Source: Chitinophagaceae bacterium UBA4407
Lineage (GTDB): Bacteria; Bacteroidota; Bacteroidia; Chitinophagales; Chitinophagaceae
Assembly: GCA_002390845.1 (NCBI GenBank)
Contig: DGQT01000112.1
Coordinates: 71,612-135,611 of the forward strand
Reading direction: 5' to 3'
Length of the DNA: 64,000 nt
A model generated the notes under the pieces. It searched no databases and was not told the DNA's origin. It worked only from the letters and a program-made list of their open reading frames with translations. Shown here in pieces: positions 1 through 8,461 of this stretch (its first letter is position 1; the number at the start of each line of letters is the position of its first letter). The position numbers and the translations under genes are program-made.

Positions 1-321
1 TTTAAACAACATGCGCTGACCTACGCCACCCATCATTCGTGACTGCATATAACTGGCAACAAAACCTACCAGGTACATAGCCAGTAAAATACCGGCCCAT
101 ACCAGCACACCATGAAAATCTTTATGCACCACATAAGTATCAATAACATGACCAACAATAAAAGGCCCTGACAAGTTAATGCCGGAGTTTACAAGAATGG
201 CTATCACTGCCAGTAACAGGTTCCTGCGTTCTTCTGTGATGAGCTGCAATAGTTTTCGCAGGGCTTTCAGGGAAGATACTTTCTCCTGCTTTTCAGAAAT
301 ATCATTGAGGTTGTAATTCAT
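1..321 (-). CDS. ABC exporter subunit, N-terminal part (runs off window)
   Basis: Only the first 107 codons are present. The gene starts at the ATG complementary to 319-321 and reads out through position 1. The protein begins MNYNLNDISEKQ and continues into hydrophobic stretches (LLLAVIAILVNSGINL; VLVWAGILLAMYLVGFVA), which look like the first two membrane helices of a type I ABC exporter. The start lies inside the end of the preceding ABC gene (20-base overlap in another frame), so the two are translationally coupled and probably form one heterodimer. The nucleotide-binding domain is outside the window, so substrate and consensus-site status cannot be judged. Confidence 0.85.
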   Translation of the reverse strand, partial: MNYNLNDISEKQEKVSSLKALRKLLQLITEERRNLLLAVIAILVNSGINLSGPFIVGHVIDTYVVHKDFHGVLVWAGILLAMYLVGFVASYMQSRMMGGVGQRMLFK

Positions 322-2056
322 AGTTACTGGTGCTCTGTTGTGAATTAAATATCTGTATGTATTCAGGACTTTGCTGCATCAGATCATTGTGTACACCACT
401 CGCTACAATTTCTCCTTCCATTAGTACAACAATCTGGTCAAAATGCTCAGCGGTTGAAATCTTTTGTGTTACAGAGATCAATGTAATACCCGGGTAATTT
501 TCTTTCAGGTTGTTCAAGATCCTGGTCTCTGTATTGGCATCCACCCTTGCAGTAAAATCATCCAGCAACAATATCTTCGGGTTAATGGCCAGTGCCCTTG
601 CCAGCATAATGCGTTGCTTTTGTCCGCCCGATAAACTGGTGCCTCTTTCAGAAACAACACTGTCTAATTTCTTTGGTAAAGAATCAATAAAATCCTTCAA
701 CTCCGCTGTGGCAATGGCTTTGGCAAGCGACTCATCTGTTACCTGGTTACTGAATGCAATATTCTCCCTGATGCTCATGTTAAACAAGATGCTGTCCTGG
801 AAAACAAACCCTACCTGGCTGTAAAAATTTTCTTTGTTTTGTGTTTCTATATTATTGCCATCAAATGCAACACATCCTTCTGTTGGGTTTATCAGTCCGG
901 TAAGTAAATACAACAATTGTGTTTTACCCGCAGCAGTAGGGCCAATCACTGCCAGTGATGAGCCGCCTTTTATTGAAAGGTTGATATTTTTCAATGCAGG
1001 TCTCTGGCCATATACTACTGACACATTTTTTATTTCAATATTGCCCTTCAATGGCTCTTTAACGGTTGTGGTGTCTGGTACATCAGGCGTATTCAATACC
1101 ATGCTGATGCGCTGGTAACTTGCCGTAGCCTGCGCTATTACATTGCTCATAAAACCGATGACCAGTATCGGGAAAATAAGCATAGCAAGGTAACTGCTGA
1201 AGGCAGAGTAATCTCCCAATGTCATGCTGCCTGTTATTACAAAATGGCCGCCCATGGTAAGTATGGCCAGTCCCGCCATATTTGCTGTAAAAATGATGAT
1301 GGGTATCAGTCCTGCAAACAATTTAAGAATACTCATACCAAGATCTTTTGCTTTGGTATTCGCATCCAGAAACTTTTCATATTCCAAATGCTGGCTGTTG
1401 ATCACCCGAATAATTGCAGCACCTAAAATACTTTCGTTAATTACTTTATTCAGCCGGTCAACAATCTGCCTGCTCTGTAAAAAAATAGCACGTACTTTCT
1501 TCAACACAAAGAAAAATGCAAAGCCAATAATTGGCACAATCAGTACAACTACCGATGCAAGTTTCCAGTTAATAGAAAATAACAGTACACAGGCGCCAAC
1601 AATAATAATCACAGAAGATGCAATAGATACGATAGCCTGCGACACAAACATCTTTATAGAGTCTACATCAGCCGTTAAATTGGTGAGCAGTTTGGAAGGG
1701 TTACTGGCTTCCACGTAAGCATAGCTTTGTTTGGAGATCTTGCCAGCTAGTTGAGAGCGCAGATCCCTTGCAACTTTTTCCGATGCATATACCTGCACCA
1801 TTCCCTGTGCCCAGGTAAAAATAAAAATGATCAGTGCTGCTGCCATGTATTTAAGCACGATATTCTGCAATACATAGTTTGCGGGGTAAGCATCAATGGC
1901 ACCGGCTATTATTTTGGGAAGTATCAGATTAATGCCATTGCTTAATAATGCAAACAGCAACAGCCAGATTACCATCCTTTTGTAGGGGCCCAGTAAACTA
2001 AATACACCCGGCGCTTTTTGCTGAGGCTTGCCACCGGGGCCCACCTGTTTTGCCAT
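302..2056 (-). CDS. ABC transporter, fused permease/ATPase, degenerate-site subunit
   Basis: This 584-residue protein has a six-helix exporter membrane domain (about residues 28-310) followed by a nucleotide-binding domain. Visible motifs are Walker A GPTAAGKT (372-379), Q-loop Gln420, signature LSGGQ (475-479) and Walker B ILLLDD (495-500). The residue after Walker B that is normally the catalytic Glu is Asp500, and the switch His position reads Gln (SVTQK, Gln531). In known heterodimeric exporters this pattern marks the subunit with a catalytically weak ATP site. The next gene overlaps it by 20 bases and encodes a second exporter chain, which fits a heterodimer. The exported substrate (drug, lipid or peptide) cannot be told from sequence. 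The start ATG at 2054-2056 is clear and the length is normal for the family. Confidence 0.9.
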   Translation of the reverse strand: MAKQVGPGGKPQQKAPGVFSLLGPYKRMVIWLLLFALLSNGINLILPKIIAGAIDAYPANYVLQNIVLKYMAAALIIFIFTWAQGMVQVYASEKVARDLRSQLAGKISKQSYAYVEASNPSKLLTNLTADVDSIKMFVSQAIVSIASSVIIIVGACVLLFSINWKLASVVVLIVPIIGFAFFFVLKKVRAIFLQSRQIVDRLNKVINESILGAAIIRVINSQHLEYEKFLDANTKAKDLGMSILKLFAGLIPIIIFTANMAGLAILTMGGHFVITGSMTLGDYSAFSSYLAMLIFPILVIGFMSNVIAQATASYQRISMVLNTPDVPDTTTVKEPLKGNIEIKNVSVVYGQRPALKNINLSIKGGSSLAVIGPTAAGKTQLLYLLTGLINPTEGCVAFDGNNIETQNKENFYSQVGFVFQDSILFNMSIRENIAFSNQVTDESLAKAIATAELKDFIDSLPKKLDSVVSERGTSLSGGQKQRIMLARALAINPKILLLDDFTARVDANTETRILNNLKENYPGITLISVTQKISTAEHFDQIVVLMEGEIVASGVHNDLMQQSPEYIQIFNSQQSTSNYELQPQ

Positions 2057-2312
2057 AATCGGTAAAAAATTAATAAGACGGAAAAATAATCAAAATAAAT
2101 GTAAGTGCGTAAGCGCAAATATGAATCTTAAAACATGTTAATATAACCACGGTAAAAAAGATGCATTTTGTTTTATAGTATCTGCTTTATTTTTTGGGTG
2201 ACAAACTTTAGTAATACTATCAAGCTTTACTTGCCACGCTCGTTTCACAGTTCCTCTTTCATGGCGACAAGGAAACAGCCATGAAAAACGGTCCCGGATT
2301 CTACGATTAATT

Positions 2313-2503
2313 GAGGAGGTAAACAGGTTGCCCCCTCCGGGGCAATAGCCACATCCTGGTTTGTTGATTTCTACAAACAGGTTACGCCGCTGGCGTATTT
2401 TCCTGCTCTTGTTTGTTTCCACAATGCCTTACAGCAACCAAAATTTATCTCTTTATTTTCGCTGCTATTGGCATTGCCCCCACCAGCCTTCGCTGCAATC
2501 TAC
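2313..2503 (+). repeat. Solo right end of the IS200-like tandem unit
   Basis: This stretch repeats the 3' flank of the two transposase units: the GGAGGTAAACAGGTTGCCCC segment with its GCCCC(CT)CCGGGGC palindrome, then ACAAACAGGTTACGCCGCTGG. The same run recurs at about 3183-3260 and 4017-4100. No transposase precedes it, so it is a leftover right end bordering the tandem array. A minus-strand open frame across it (2138-2422) is made of repeat sequence and is not called as a gene. Confidence 0.65.
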
Positions 2504-3336
2504 GCTTCTATACAACCGGGTACTAACTAACTGAAAATCAAGAAAACAGTTTTGAGTTGTTTTGCTACTTAAAGCAACGCCGTCTTTGCTGGCAGACTGC
2601 GGTAATAGTTCCCTGGAGTTATGCAGCCCTGCCCCGGAGGGGCAACCTTTTTGTAGAAAAGGTTTATTTTTATCCTAGGTCTTTGCCCCGGAGGGGCAAC
2701 CTGTTAACATGCCAGATTATGAGTGATACCTACACACAATTATATGTACAATTAGTGTTTTCGGTAAAGGGCAGGCAGAATTTTATACAATATTCATTTG
2801 AAGAAGAGTTGTATAAATATATAACCGCTGTTATACAAAATGATAAGCATAAACTGATTGCTGTTAATGGTATGCCGGATCATATACATATATTCCTGGG
2901 TCTGCATCCTGCAATTGCTATTTCAGATTTAGTAAAAGATGTAAAAAGAGCAAGTAACAACTGGATCAATGAAAGAAGATTTATAAAAAATAAATTTGAA
3001 TGGCAGGATGGATATGGTGCATTTTCTTATGGAAGATCGCAGATCGATCATGTGTATAAATACATTCTTGATCAAAAGAAACACCACGCAAAGCAATCTT
3101 TTAAAACAGAATACATCAGCCTTTTAAAACTATTCGAAATTGATTTTAATGAGAAATATCTTTTTGAATTCTACGATTAAGCAAGGAGGTAAACAGGTTG
3201 CCCCCCGGGGCAATAGCAACATCCTGATTTGTTTATTTCTACAAACGGGTTACGCCGCTGGCGTATTTTCCAGCTCTTCCGACGCAATTGGTCGCTTTAC
3301 CAAAAGTATTCGATCCGGTCTCCGCTTCAATCTCCG
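2504..3336 (+). mobile_element. IS200-like/REP-type unit, copy 1
   Basis: An 833-bp unit begins at CTTCTATACAAC and recurs at 3337. Left of the transposase are two GCCCCGGAGGGGC palindromes (about 2632-2645 and 2684-2697) separated by a spacer. Right of it lies the complementary palindrome in the GTTGCCCC..GGGGC form. This gives hairpin-bearing ends around a single Y1 transposase, as expected for IS200/IS605-type or REP-associated transposition. The unit carries an intact transposase (2719-3180). Confidence 0.6.
2719..3180 (+). CDS. tnpA: IS200-like (Y1/HUH) transposase, intact
   Basis: The protein is 153 residues and starts MSDTYTQLYVQ, typical of the small TnpA_IS200 family that cuts and joins single-stranded DNA at hairpin ends. 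The HUH metal site is visible as PDHIHIF, and the likely catalytic tyrosine lies in the late segment VYKYILDQKKHH. I chose the ATG at 2719 because longer in-frame translation upstream runs through the palindromic repeats. The gene is flanked by GCCCCGGAGGGGC palindromes. A second copy at 3551 is almost identical but frameshifted near its end, so this one could act on both units. Confidence 0.85.
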   Translation: MSDTYTQLYVQLVFSVKGRQNFIQYSFEEELYKYITAVIQNDKHKLIAVNGMPDHIHIFLGLHPAIAISDLVKDVKRASNNWINERRFIKNKFEWQDGYGAFSYGRSQIDHVYKYILDQKKHHAKQSFKTEYISLLKLFEIDFNEKYLFEFYD

Positions 3337-4118
3337 CTTCTATACAACTGGGTATTAACTAACTGAAAGTCAAGAAAACAGTTTTGAGTTGTTTTGCTAC
3401 TTAAAGCAACGCCGTCTTTGCTGGCAGACTGCGGTAATAGTTCCCTGGAGTTATGCAGCCCTGCCCCGGAGGGGCAACCTTTTTGTAGAAAAGGTTTATT
3501 TTTATCATAGGTCTTTGCCCCGGAGGGGCAACCTGTTAACATGCCAGATTATGAGTGATACCTACACACAATTATATGTACAATTAGTGTTTTCGGTAAA
3601 GGGCAGACAGAATTTTATACAATATTCATTTGAAGAAGAGTTGTATAAATATATAACCGCTGTTATACAAAATGATAAGCATAAACTGATTGCTGTTAAT
3701 GGTATGCCGGATCATATACATATATTCCTGGGTCTGCATCCTGCAATTGCTATTTCAGATTTAGTAAAAGATGTAAAAAGAGTAAGTAACAACTGGATCA
3801 ATGAAAGAGGCTTTATAAAAAATAAATTTGAATGGCAGAATGGATACGGTGCATTTTCTTATGGAAGATCGCAGATCGATCATGTGTATAAATACATTCT
3901 TGATCAAAAGAAACACCACGCAAAGCAATCTTTTAAAACAGAATACATCACAGCCTTTTAAAACTATTCGAAATTAATTTTAATGAGAAATATCTCTTTG
4001 AATTCTACGATTAAGCAAGGAGGTAAACAGGTTGCCCCCTCCGGGGCAATGGCCATATCCTGATTTGTTTATTTCTACAAACAGGTTACGCCGCTGGCAT
4101 ATTTCCGCATCATCTACG
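3337..4118 (+). mobile_element. IS200-like/REP-type unit, copy 2
   Basis: This is a direct tandem repeat of the preceding unit, 782 bp instead of 833. The shortening lies in the segment between the right-end palindrome and the next CTTCTATACAAC junction (4119). The two palindromes upstream of the transposase and the inverse palindrome downstream (about 4029-4045) are retained. Near-identity with copy 1 implies a recent tandem duplication. Confidence 0.6.
3551..3961 (+). pseudogene. IS200-like transposase, frameshifted C-terminus
   Basis: This copy is nearly identical to the transposase at 2719 until residue about 133. There an extra CA (ATACATCACAGCC versus ATACATCAGCC near 3945-3950) shifts the frame and ends the protein at 136 residues instead of 153. 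The original C-terminal codons continue out of frame to about 4013. The HUH motif and putative catalytic Tyr are still encoded. Loss of the last 17 residues may impair it, so the status is probable pseudogene or partly active copy. Confidence 0.7.
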
Positions 4119-4217
4119 CTTCTATACAACTGGGTACCAACTAACTGAAAATCAAGAAAACAGTTTTGAGTTGTTTTTGCTACTTAACGCAACGCCGCTT
4201 TAGCTGGCTGACTGCAG
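4119..4217 (+). repeat. Solo left end of the IS200-like unit
   Basis: The sequence from CTTCTATACAACTGGGTACC through AACTGAAAATCAAGAAAAC and the GCAACGCCG..CTGGC..ACTGC segment repeats the left flank of both units (2504-2610 and 3337-3440). It stops before the GCCCCGGAGGGGC palindromes. With the solo right end at 2313, this makes the array read right end, two complete units, left end. Confidence 0.6.
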
Positions 4218-4228
4218 TAAAAGATCAT

Positions 4229-4302
4229 ATATAATCTGAACGTACAAGAGTGCGACGCAACTTTGATGCCATAAAATACAACTGCCGGTATCATAAAACT
4301 GC
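4229..4302 (+). repeat. Dispersed palindromic repeat, forward arm
   Basis: The core GTACAAGAGTGCGACGCAA lies at 4241-4259, followed by a short arm ending CTGCCGGTATCATAAAA. This is the first member of the family that fills intergenic gaps through the rest of the window. Confidence 0.7.
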
Positions 4303-4360
4303 TACAAAAAAACAGCCAGCCACCTGTACAGGTTACAGGTAGCTGGTATACCCTGACGGG

Positions 4361-4999
4361 CTAAGGAACAACTATTTGCCCGGTATAAATACTGCTGGCA
4401 ATATCTTTACCATCTGCCGAAATAAACCCAATATAGGTCTCTACTTTTTCGCCGCTGAAAGTAGATACATTCAGGGTATCGGTAGCGGCACTGCGTGCTG
4501 CGCTGCCGGTGGTGTAAATACTCAGGTTCATGGCCGGGCAATATACCAGCAGCATGGCAAGGTCAGTAGCTTTTGCCCTGCCCACACCCGTGTTATCGGT
4601 CCAGCTAAATACAATGTTGCTACCGGCAGCAGCAACGGCAGAAGGGCCCAATCCATTGGGCAGATCGCCACGGCTTACCAGTGTAAGATTATACGCCAGG
4701 CTGTAATCGGGGTACACGCCTGTAACCGCATTCTTCAGGTTGTACGAAACAGAATTGTTAAACCCCGTCATCTGCACGGCAAAATCCCTGAAGCTGATGG
4801 CCACAAATGCCGTCATTGTCTGTACAAATTTTACTACGAGTGCAAATTTGGCCTGCTGCTGCAGTTGAGCCTGTGTAAAGCCGCCAGATCTTTTGGCGCT
4901 CTGGCTGCGCATGTAGTCAATACCTTTCCAGTTGCCGCCTACTACGGTACCCACGGTACCGCTGAATCCGCCAAGAATTCCTTTTACAAATGTTCCCAT
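4361..4999 (-). CDS. DUF6266 family protein
   Basis: The 212-residue protein begins MGTFVKGILGGFSGTVGTVV, followed by GNWKGIDYMRS. This glycine-rich amino end with a conserved W-K-G is typical of the Bacteroidota-restricted DUF6266 family. The family has no known function, and the recognition is from memory of that N-terminal pattern. There is no signal peptide and no clear catalytic motif. The remainder is rich in Ser, Thr, Ala and Val and looks beta-structured. It stands alone between the transposase array and a long non-coding stretch. Translation from the opposite strand over the same interval is a shadow. Confidence 0.7.
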   Translation of the reverse strand: MGTFVKGILGGFSGTVGTVVGGNWKGIDYMRSQSAKRSGGFTQAQLQQQAKFALVVKFVQTMTAFVAISFRDFAVQMTGFNNSVSYNLKNAVTGVYPDYSLAYNLTLVSRGDLPNGLGPSAVAAAGSNIVFSWTDNTGVGRAKATDLAMLLVYCPAMNLSIYTTGSAARSAATDTLNVSTFSGEKVETYIGFISADGKDIASSIYTGQIVVP

Positions 5000-5963
5000 G
5001 ATTGTTGTTTTTAAATGTTTTTAAAATAGTAAATGTTCAGGATTTTGCCGTACCGGTACGACAGCCCCATTACTCCGTAAAACTAGTTTGTGTTTTTGGC
5101 AAAAGCAAGGCTGGCAAAGGTTATTGCCGTATGTTGCCGGGGCAGGTTGCATGTTGCTGCCTGTTTCATTTTGTTGCTTTTTTTTGCAGGTGTTTACATG
5201 CAGTTGCCTTTTTTATGCTGCTGGTAAAATTTTTTTAAAAAGGCATTTTTTTACGGGCTCCCAAACAGGGTTTGTTCGGTGCTCCTTCGCTTGTTGTTCG
5301 CTCCTTGTTCGTGTCTTGTTCGCTTCCAACCGAAGCGGCACCGAAGAACAACCGAACAAGGCACGAAGCAAACACGAAGCAAACACGAGGAAAGACCCTT
5401 TTTCGTTATAATGATTTTCCAATTATTTCACTCCCAATGCACATCGAAGATGCTTAAAGTCAAAATAAATTTCAGACTGATTCAAATACAAGCCTGAACT
5501 GAATGCCAGGTTGAGTAATGCATGTCTCCTTCTACGTTAATACCAGTTGTCTCATAAGGCACCTTTTTCGGTTCGGTTTCGCCAAAGGCGGAATTGAAAA
5601 AATGCGCAGCATATTTTTTCAAAGAAGCGAAAGCAGTGCCGTTGAGATAACGAAGCCATGCGGCTTGAGCATTCACGACATTAAATTCTAACAATCCAAA
5701 ATAAATATCAGCTTTATGCAAGGTGATGAAGATCGGGATCAAGTCCAAAGCTTCGGGCAAAAAAGTTAATCCCAGTATTTTTCAGAAAAGCCATGTTTAA
5801 TATTTTTCAAAATTTTTTTTCATCATCCCGTTTTTTCCTAAATTTATTCTCACAACCCGGCAATACCCTTTATTTCATGTCAGCATAACGGGTTACAATG
5901 CAGTGTTTGCTTAGCGGCAATCACTACAGGTATTTATTTTTTTCAATCCTGAAATCGACTGAC
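5000..5963. other. Long non-coding stretch with GTTCG/CGAAC iterations
   Basis: No convincing gene was seen. From about 5270 to 5395 the words TTGTTCG, CTTCG and their complements CGAACAA and CGAAG recur many times. They are arranged first in one orientation and then in the other around 5330, giving a long imperfect inverted repeat. The part from 5482 to 5760 is open on the minus strand from a TTG codon but matches nothing I recognise. A perfect palindrome GTACCGGTAC occurs near 5050. Confidence 0.45.
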
Positions 5964-6281
5964 ATGAAAAAGAACACAACACCCAACACTACCAAAGCAG
6001 CAAAGCCTGCTGACCCGGCCACATGGTTAACGGTGCCTGCCGAAAACAATGATGCAGCAGCACCAACTCCTTTTTTATTAACCTGCCTGGTAGACAAGCA
6101 AGATCTTTTGCAGCATCTGCATGTTAGTGAGCGCACCCTGCATACCTGGCGTACAAGGGCAGCATTACCCTTTCATAAAATACTGGGTAAAATTTATTAC
6201 AATAAACTCGATGTGCAGCAGTTCCTGCTCAATCACCGGGTTTGTAATAAGCCAAAGGAAAAAAAGAAAAAAGAGGGTTAG
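5964..6281 (+). CDS. Small helix-turn-helix (excisionase/MerR-type) protein
   Basis: I start this 105-residue protein at ATG 5964 (MKKNTTPN), because the upstream in-frame extension is unlike protein. The second half reads DLLQHLHVSERTLHTWRTRA, then a KIYYNKLDVQQFL segment. This is the layout of the HTH_17/excisionase-like domain common in Bacteroidota mobile elements, with a helix-turn-helix followed by a wing. The N-terminus is low complexity and the C-terminus is a Lys-rich tail (KPKEKKKKEG). It may be a DNA-binding regulator or a remnant of an integrated element; no integrase is visible nearby. Confidence 0.7.
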   Translation: MKKNTTPNTTKAAKPADPATWLTVPAENNDAAAPTPFLLTCLVDKQDLLQHLHVSERTLHTWRTRAALPFHKILGKIYYNKLDVQQFLLNHRVCNKPKEKKKKEG

Positions 6282-6409
6282 GTTTAACCTTTCATGCTAT
6301 CTATTTTTTTGCCTTTTGCATCATTTATGTTTCTCCTTTTAATTTTCCTTACTTTGCTGTTATAATCTGGTAATTCACTGTATCTTTCTTAACTACTTAA
6401 AGCCCATAT

Positions 6410-6880
6410 ATGCCTGCACAAGAAACTACGCCTGCTTATTTAAAAGCTTTTACGATCTTGTTTTTTGCCCTGCTGCTGGGGCAACTGCTGTTTGCACTAA
6501 TCGCTTTTGTACTGGTGTTTACAGGCTCTTTTAGCGGTACAGATAAAGAAACCGAAAAAGTATTCGTGTATATGGTTCCCCTGCTGCAGATCAGCCTGTT
6601 CATTGCAGCACATACCATCTTTAAAAAAAGAATAGAACCCACTAAAGCAGGCAACAATTTACCCGAAAAATTAGCAGCCTACAGGGCTTTGTATATTCTA
6701 CGTTTTGCCTTAATTGAAGGTGCCACACTCTTTGCCATTATTGCTTATCTTGTTACCGGGGTGGCGCTTATTGGGGTATTTATTGCCATCGGCATCCTTT
6801 CTTTTCTTACTTTAAAACCATCAAAAGAAAAGCTGGTAAAAGAACTGGAACTGGGTACTGATGAAATGGAACAAATATAA
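6410..6880 (+). CDS. Four-helix integral membrane protein, unknown function
   Basis: The 156-residue protein has four hydrophobic segments, roughly residues 12-38, 52-68, 96-116 and 118-136, separated by short charged loops. The tail is acidic (KELELGTDEMEQI). No enzyme motif is visible. It resembles unnamed membrane proteins of Chitinophagaceae. The stop codon is followed at once by a dispersed palindromic repeat, and the restriction-modification island starts 124 bases downstream. Confidence 0.7.
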   Translation: MPAQETTPAYLKAFTILFFALLLGQLLFALIAFVLVFTGSFSGTDKETEKVFVYMVPLLQISLFIAAHTIFKKRIEPTKAGNNLPEKLAAYRALYILRFALIEGATLFAIIAYLVTGVALIGVFIAIGILSFLTLKPSKEKLVKELELGTDEMEQI

Positions 6881-6882
6881 AA

Positions 6883-6957
6883 TTTTTGAGCCCGGCTGTA
6901 TTGCTGATATAATGCTGCCGTTGCGTCGCACTCTTGTACTGTTAGAATTTTATTCAT
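6883..6957 (-). repeat. Dispersed palindromic repeat, reverse arm
   Basis: It starts two bases after the preceding stop codon with TTTTTGAGCCCGGCT and holds the core TTGCGTCGCACTCTTGTAC at 6921-6939. It marks the left border of the defence-like island; the family does not reappear until about 20.5 kb. Confidence 0.75.
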
Positions 6958-7004
6958 CTTTACAAATACACATCAAATTTTAATTCCTAAAACCGAGTTT
7001 ATAA

Positions 7005-8461
7005 ATGTTTGAACAGACTTTTAAAAATATTGACGACATTCTCTGGAAAGAAGCAAGTTGCCAAAGCGAACTGGATTATGTAGAACAAACTTCCTGGATT
7101 ATTTTTCTAAAATATCTTGACGATCTTGAGAGAGAACGCAGCACCAAAGCAGAATTAATTGGAAAAGATTATGAATTTATTATTCAGAAAAAGTTCAGGT
7201 GGGATGTTTGGGCTGCACCAAAAAATAAAGAAAAAAAGATTGACCACCAGAAAGCAATGACAGGTGATGATCTGAAAGACTTTGTAAATGCAGAGCTCTT
7301 TCCTTACCTGAGAATGTTTAAAGCAGATGCAGACTCTCCAGCTACCATTGAATATAAAATTGGTGAAATATTCGCTGGATTAAGTAATAAAATAAGCAGT
7401 GGTTATAACTTACGTGAAGTAATAAATCTTGTTGATGAGTTACGTTTTCGTACGCATGCTGAGAAACATGAAATGAGTTCTCTGTATGAGGACAAGATTA
7501 AGAACATGGGTAATGCGGGGCGCAATGGTGGCGAATATTACACACCAAGGCCATTAATTAAAAGTATTATCAAAGTAGTAGCGCCTGAATTGAAGCAAAC
7601 CATCTATGATGGTGCAGTTGGCAGCGCTGGCTTCTTATGCGAAGCATTTGAATATTTGAAAGAGAAATACCCAACCGCAGTACGGCTGATGATAAAACTT
7701 TACAGGCAAAAACTTTTTATGGTAAAGAGAAAAAATCATTGGCATATATTATTGCCACGATGAACATGATATTACATGGCATTGAAACACCCAATGTAAT
7801 ACACACCAACACACTGAGTGAAAATCTTGCAGACATACAGGAGAAAGACCGTTATGATATTGTGCTTGCCAATCCTCCTTTTGGTGGCAAGGAAAGAGCC
7901 GAAGTGCAACAAAACTTTCCTATTAAAGGCGGTGAAACGGCTTATTTGTTTTTGCAGCATTTCATTAAAATATTAAGAGCTGGTGGCAAAGCAGGCATTG
8001 TAATTAAAAATACTTTTTTGAGCAATGCTGATAATGCTTCTGTTAGCTTACGCAAGCATTTACTGGAAAGCTGTAACCTGCATACCATATTGGATTTACC
8101 CGGCGGCACATTTACAGGTGCAGGTGTAAAAACAGTAGTATTGTTTTTTGATAAAGGAACTGCCACAAGAAAAATATGGTATTACCAGTTAAACCTGGAA
8201 AGAAATTTGGGCAAGACCAACCCTTTGAATGAAAATGACCTTGCCGAGTTTATACAACTGCAACAAACGAAAGCTAACAGCGCAAATAGCTGGACGATAA
8301 AGCTTGCAGATATTGATACCACTACATATGACCTGAGTGTAAAGAACCCGAATAAAAAAGAAGAGACCGCTTTGCGTGAACCGAAGCAAATTTTAGAAGA
8401 GATGAAAACACTAGATGAAGAAACATCCGATATTCTTAACTCAATAATGGAAATGATATGA
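7005..8461 (+). pseudogene. hsdM: Type I RM methyltransferase subunit HsdM, frameshifted
   Basis: HsdM transfers methyl groups from AdoMet to adenine and partners HsdS and HsdR. Two frames are needed to read it. The first is 7005-7763, with the N-terminal helical HsdM_N region and AdoMet motif I DGAVGSAGFL. The second is the -1 frame ending at 8461, with KTFYGKEKKSLAYIIATMNM and the catalytic motif IV LANPPFGG. The conserved FYGKEKKS block is already in the second frame at about 7715, so one base was lost upstream, between about 7640 and 7690. As written, no single chain carries both the AdoMet-binding and the catalytic motif. This is either a true null mutation or a sequencing error. The stop overlaps the hsdS start (ATGA). 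Confidence 0.85.

Noticed and set aside
1224..1718. Plus-strand open frame of 164 codons inside the ABC transporter gene
   Set aside because: It is antisense to a clear transporter coding sequence with intact motifs.
2138..2422. Minus-strand open frame of 94 codons
   Set aside because: It is read through the repeat that recurs at 3183 and 4017; its residues (CGYCPGGG and similar) come from the palindrome.
4376..5014. Plus-strand open frame of 212 codons opposite the DUF6266 gene
   Set aside because: It has the same length as, and mirrors, the minus-strand gene, but its translation is rich in Cys and His with no domain; it is a shadow.
5482..5760. Minus-strand open frame of 92 codons from TTG
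   Set aside because: There is no recognised domain, no ATG start and no neighbours in an operon; it could be a gene remnant but cannot be supported.
7715..7740. Programmed -1 frameshift in hsdM at the AAAAAA run (about 7730-7735)
   Set aside because: The conserved FYGKEKKS sequence is encoded in the second frame upstream of this run, so the frame change must occur earlier. Slippage here would give a protein without that block.
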